Source: Mangrovibacter plantisponsor (GTDB taxonomy: Bacteria; Pseudomonadota; Gammaproteobacteria; Enterobacterales; Enterobacteriaceae). Taken from it: a stretch of 48,869 bases of DNA. Below are positions 46,566 through 48,869 of this stretch, in pieces. Positions within the stretch are counted from its first letter, which is position 1. Every line of letters begins with the position of its first letter. Below the pieces are notes generated by a model. That model made no database searches. It was not told the origin of the DNA and saw only the letters and a program-made list of their open reading frames with translations. Both the position numbers and the translations under genes were made by a program. The stretch lies in the NCBI RefSeq assembly GCF_003182475.1, contig NZ_QGTS01000025.1:1-48869 (forward strand). Direction: 5' to 3'.

Positions 46566-46988
46566 TCAGTGGCGGACGCCGTCGTCGTCTTCATCCACGT
46601 AATCGTCATCGTCGCCGTCGCCGTCTTCGCCATTCGGGTCTTCGTAGTAAGTTCCCCAGCCGTCATATTCCACTTCGAATTTTTCAGCCAGATCCATTAA
46701 CTGTTCAACCTGGGTGTCGATAAGCTCAGCGTTTAAAGCACATTCACTGATAGCATCGCAGCAAATAACCACTTCGCCGCCATCCAGTTCCAGTTCTTCC
46801 GGGTCGGTTACTTCATAACCCAGTTTAAAGGCTTCCACAGCCACTTTCTCCAGACTCTCAAAGTCATCTGCGGACAGGTGGTGTTCAATGGTGTACAGCG
46901 CATCCGGGTCGCTGCCATCTTCCAGTAATTCTTCAATAACCAAACGCGTTTCTTCGCGTTGTTCGTCCAGCAGTTCAGGGTTTGCCAT
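46566..46988 (-). CDS. rraB: Ribonuclease E inhibitor RraB
   Basis: A 140-residue acidic protein (E. coli RraB, formerly YjgD, is 138). It binds the C-terminal region of RNase E and changes the composition and activity of the degradosome. It has the family start [30 protein letters not shown], and the very acidic tail with [25 protein letters not shown] at 46988 is preceded by GGAGG and matches the family; the in-frame ATG at 47012 would add eight residues. It is divergent from argI. Confidence 0.96.
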   Translation of the reverse strand: MANPELLDEQREETRLVIEELLEDGSDPDALYTIEHHLSADDFESLEKVAVEAFKLGYEVTDPEELELDGGEVVICCDAISECALNAELIDTQVEQLMDLAEKFEVEYDGWGTYYEDPNGEDGDGDDDDYVDEDDDGVRH

Positions 46989-47080
46989 AAGAGAGCCTCC
47001 GTAAGTTGGCATACGGCGCTATTCTCCCACAGCCGGGGCCTTGCCTCCACTCTCATGTGCAAAGATTTCTGCCCTCGGGG

Positions 47081-47122
47081 TTGAAAATGAATATTCATAC
47101 ATATAAAGTGAATTTTAATTCA
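47081..47122 (+). promoter_or_regulatory. argI promoter overlapped by two ARG boxes (ArgR operator)
   Basis: Two boxes match the ArgR consensus TGAAT-N4-ATTCA: 47088-47101 (TGAATATTCATACA, imperfect second half) and 47109-47122 (TGAATTTTAATTCA, perfect). They are 21 bases apart start to start, the normal spacing for one ArgR hexamer. TTGAAA (47081-47086) and TATAAA (47102-47107) form a likely promoter, though the 15-base spacer is short. Arginine-bound ArgR would block transcription. Confidence 0.85.
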
Positions 47123-47151
47123 ACTAGTGGTTTTGACCATGTGAGGCAAAA

Positions 47152-48159
47152 ATGTCCTGGTTCTATAAGAAACACTTTCTGAAATTGCTCGACTTCACCC
47201 CCAGCCAATTACACGAACTACTGGCCCTGGCCGCAAAATTAAAACACGACAAGAAAAACGGCACAGAAGCACAGCACCTGCAGGGAAAAAACATCGCGCT
47301 CATCTTCGAAAAAGACTCCACGCGCACCCGGTGCTCTTTCGAAGTTGCCGCATACGACCAGGGCGCCCGCGTAACCTGGATTGGCCCGAGTGGCAGCCAA
47401 ATTGGCCATAAAGAATCCATTAAAGATACCGCCCGGGTGCTGGGCCGCATGTACGATGGCATTCAGTATCGTGGCCACGGCCAGGAAATTGTCGAAACAC
47501 TGGCCCAATACGCAGGTGTTCCCGTGTGGAACGGCCTGACCAATGAATTTCACCCCACGCAGCTGATGGCTGATTTACTGACGATGCAGGAGCACCTGCC
47601 TGGTAAAGTATTTAACCAGATGGCACTGGTGTATGCCGGAGATGCCCGCAATAACATGGGGAATTCCATGCTGGAAGCCGCGGCATTAACCGGGCTGGAC
47701 CTGCGCCTGGTGGCCCCTAAAGCCTGCTGGCCAGACGAACAACTGGTAACCGAGTGCCTGGCACTGGCAAAAGCTAATGGTGGGAATATTACCCTGACAG
47801 AAGATATTGCCAGTGGTGTGAAAGGTGCAGACTTCATTTATACCGATGTGTGGTTGTCGATGGGCGAAGCCAAAGATAAATGGGCTGAACGTATTGCGCT
47901 GTTAAAACCTTACCAGGTGAATGCGCAGATGCTGGCGTTGAGCGGCAACCCGGATGTGAAATTCCTGCACTGCCTGCCTGCGTTTCATGATGACCAGACG
48001 ACTACAGGTAAGCAGATGGCTGAGGAATATGGTCTGGTGGGCGGCATGGAAGTGACAGATGAGGTGTTTGAGTCTGCGAATAGTATTGTGTTTGACCAGG
48101 CTGAAAACCGGATGCATACCATTAAAGCGGTGATGGTGGCGACGCTGGCGGATTTGTAG
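47152..48159 (+). CDS. argI: Ornithine carbamoyltransferase
   Basis: A 335-residue cytosolic enzyme (E. coli ArgI is 334) that makes citrulline from ornithine and carbamoyl phosphate in arginine synthesis; it works as a trimer. The carbamoyl-phosphate site [13 protein letters not shown] in the middle, and the ornithine-binding HCLPAFHD near the C-terminus are all present. The start has GAGG upstream. Repressed by ArgR through the two ARG boxes just upstream. No clear intrinsic terminator follows; GC-rich repeats begin about 70 bases after the stop. Confidence 0.97.
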   Translation: MSWFYKKHFLKLLDFTPSQLHELLALAAKLKHDKKNGTEAQHLQGKNIALIFEKDSTRTRCSFEVAAYDQGARVTWIGPSGSQIGHKESIKDTARVLGRMYDGIQYRGHGQEIVETLAQYAGVPVWNGLTNEFHPTQLMADLLTMQEHLPGKVFNQMALVYAGDARNNMGNSMLEAAALTGLDLRLVAPKACWPDEQLVTECLALAKANGGNITLTEDIASGVKGADFIYTDVWLSMGEAKDKWAERIALLKPYQVNAQMLALSGNPDVKFLHCLPAFHDDQTTTGKQMAEEYGLVGGMEVTDEVFESANSIVFDQAENRMHTIKAVMVATLADL

Positions 48160-48228
48160 TTGGTGGTGGGGGCGTTCGCCTGGTTGGTTATTTCTGGTCA
48201 CTTTTCACTGTGTCAGTGTGGTGAAAGT

Positions 48229-48331
48229 TCCGTTCACCTGAAGTGATATGGCTAATGTGGCTTCACAGCCTGTGAACGGGCTAAGGGGGCTCGCCCCCTT
48301 TGCAATCCCCGTTTTCGCGGGCGACCGGTGC
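48229..48331 (+). repeat. Direct intergenic repeat, copy A
   Basis: About 103 bases repeated in the same orientation at 48387-48490 with almost full identity. It contains a stem AGGGGG/CCCCCT around a short loop and CCCG-TTTT-CGCGGG further on. No gene is encoded. Confidence 0.85.
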
Positions 48332-48386
48332 AGTGTAGTACGCTCACCGGGTGTGGGTATTTTCGTTCACTTGCAGTGTAGTTGTT

Positions 48387-48490
48387 TCCGTTCACCTGAA
48401 GTGATGTGGCTAATGTGGCTTCACAGCCTGTGAACGGGCTAAAGGGGGCTCGCCCCCTTTGCAATCCCCGTTTTCGCGGGCGACCGGTGC
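48387..48490 (+). repeat. Direct intergenic repeat, copy B
   Basis: Second copy of the 48229-48331 element, 158 bases downstream start to start, differing by about two substitutions or insertions. Long ORFs across it are only products of the GC-rich repeat. Confidence 0.85.
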
Positions 48491-48538
48491 TGCGCACTGC
48501 GTTCACCTCCGGGCAGTCAGCCTGCGGCCGGCTCGACT

Positions 48539-48646
48539 CGGCATCCATGCCTCGGTTCGCCTTATTCCGCCGTCCGGGCGGAATAACCTTGTCTTCCTTT
48601 CTGCGGTTCACCGGTCTTACGCGAGCAGGCCTCGCTGCAAGTAGCG
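48539..48646 (-). repeat. GC-rich intergenic repeat, copy 2 (inverted)
   Basis: Reverse complement of the 42261-42369 element, with few differences, including the same 10-bp palindrome. Together the two copies flank the 6.2-kb segment from the ankyrin lipoprotein to argI. Confidence 0.8.
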
Positions 48647-48869
48647 GGGTTTTTTGTGTTGTCAGGTGTGGCTGGGGGATTTGTGCGTTGTTTGTTTTCT
48701 TTGATTTTTGCTGAGATATTACAGGCGGGTGTGGGGTGTGGCCTCTAAATCGTTGAGGCGTGCCTGGCGGGCCGGGGCTGCCTGCAGGACGCAGGCAGAG
48801 CGACGGGAGGCAGGATGCCGACTCGGAGCGGTACCCGAACAAGCCGCCGGGGTAAGCCGAATGTCCGCG
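48647..48869. other. Non-coding window end with small hairpin
   Basis: No convincing gene. CTGCCTGC (48778-48785) pairs with GCAGGCAG (48791-48798). The GC-rich style suggests another copy of an intergenic repeat running out of the window. Confidence 0.4.

Noticed and set aside
48252-48842. 196-residue ORF at the window end and the 96-residue ORF at 42096-42386
   Set aside because: Both read through the GC-rich intergenic repeats and share the same peptide only because the DNA repeat is shared.
1-48869. CRISPR array or classic prophage structural genes
   Set aside because: No regularly spaced direct repeats of 24-40 bases and no capsid, tail or packaging genes were seen; the only repeats are the intergenic elements near 42.3 and 48.3 kb.

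Overview
The window joins a horizontally acquired defence island (left, about 1-32,600) to conserved enterobacterial chromosome (right, about 32,600-48,869). The right part carries the order leuX, ahr, lptG, lptF, pepA, holC, valS, yjgN, yjgM, miaE, rraB, argI. This matches the E. coli/Salmonella chromosome, and the tRNA-Leu(CAA) gene matches the E. coli leuX sequence I remember. The presence of miaE (absent from E. coli K-12, present in Salmonella and many other genera) and of a glgS-like gene between ahr and lptG argues for another genus of Enterobacteriaceae. I cannot name the species from sequence alone.

Island. A P4-type tyrosine integrase (31149-32414) lies beside the 3' end of leuX, the usual integration site for such islands. 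Everything left of it is transcribed leftwards. First come two overlapping genes: a 1,569-residue SF2 helicase with a C-terminal PD-(D/E)XK-like nuclease, and a 743-residue protein I do not recognise (25299-30008 and 23071-25302). Next is a tightly coupled four-gene operon (22818 down to 6568): a DrmD-like SNF2 helicase, a large PglX/DrmMI-like adenine methylase, a 2,113-residue YprA-family DEAD/DELH helicase with zinc-binding inserts, DUF1998 and a Vsr/DUF559-like tail, and an SF1 UvrD-like helicase with a ParE/RelE-like N-terminus. A strong hairpin (6528-6561) ends this block. A second coupled set follows: an unknown 460-residue protein, a phospholipase D-fold protein and a SNF2-type helicase. 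The window begins inside an IS3-group element (1-248). The far end of the island is not in view.

Interpretation. The drmD-methylase-YprA/DUF1998 order is that of class 1 DISARM, but drmA and drmB are replaced by one DruE-like giant protein. This fits the recently proposed DISARM/Druantia link class called ARMADA, as I remember it. The unknown-PLD-helicase set resembles the three-gene Azaca layout, also from memory. The helicase-nuclease plus 743-residue pair matches no system I know and is the best candidate for something undescribed. All three look like direct DNA-targeting anti-phage modules: five SF2 ATPases, one SF1 ATPase, one methylase and several nuclease folds, with no obvious toxin effector apart from the ParE/RelE-like domain.

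Backbone. The right side holds housekeeping operons: LPS export (lptFG), aminopeptidase/DNA-binding PepA, polymerase III chi and valyl-tRNA synthetase (holC-valS), RraB-MiaE, and ArgR-controlled argI. Between valS and yjgN is a small variable spot with an ankyrin lipoprotein and a start-less ORF that may be a type VI secretion leftover. GC-rich intergenic repeats occur downstream of valS and, inverted, downstream of argI, where a second repeat of about 103 bases is duplicated directly.
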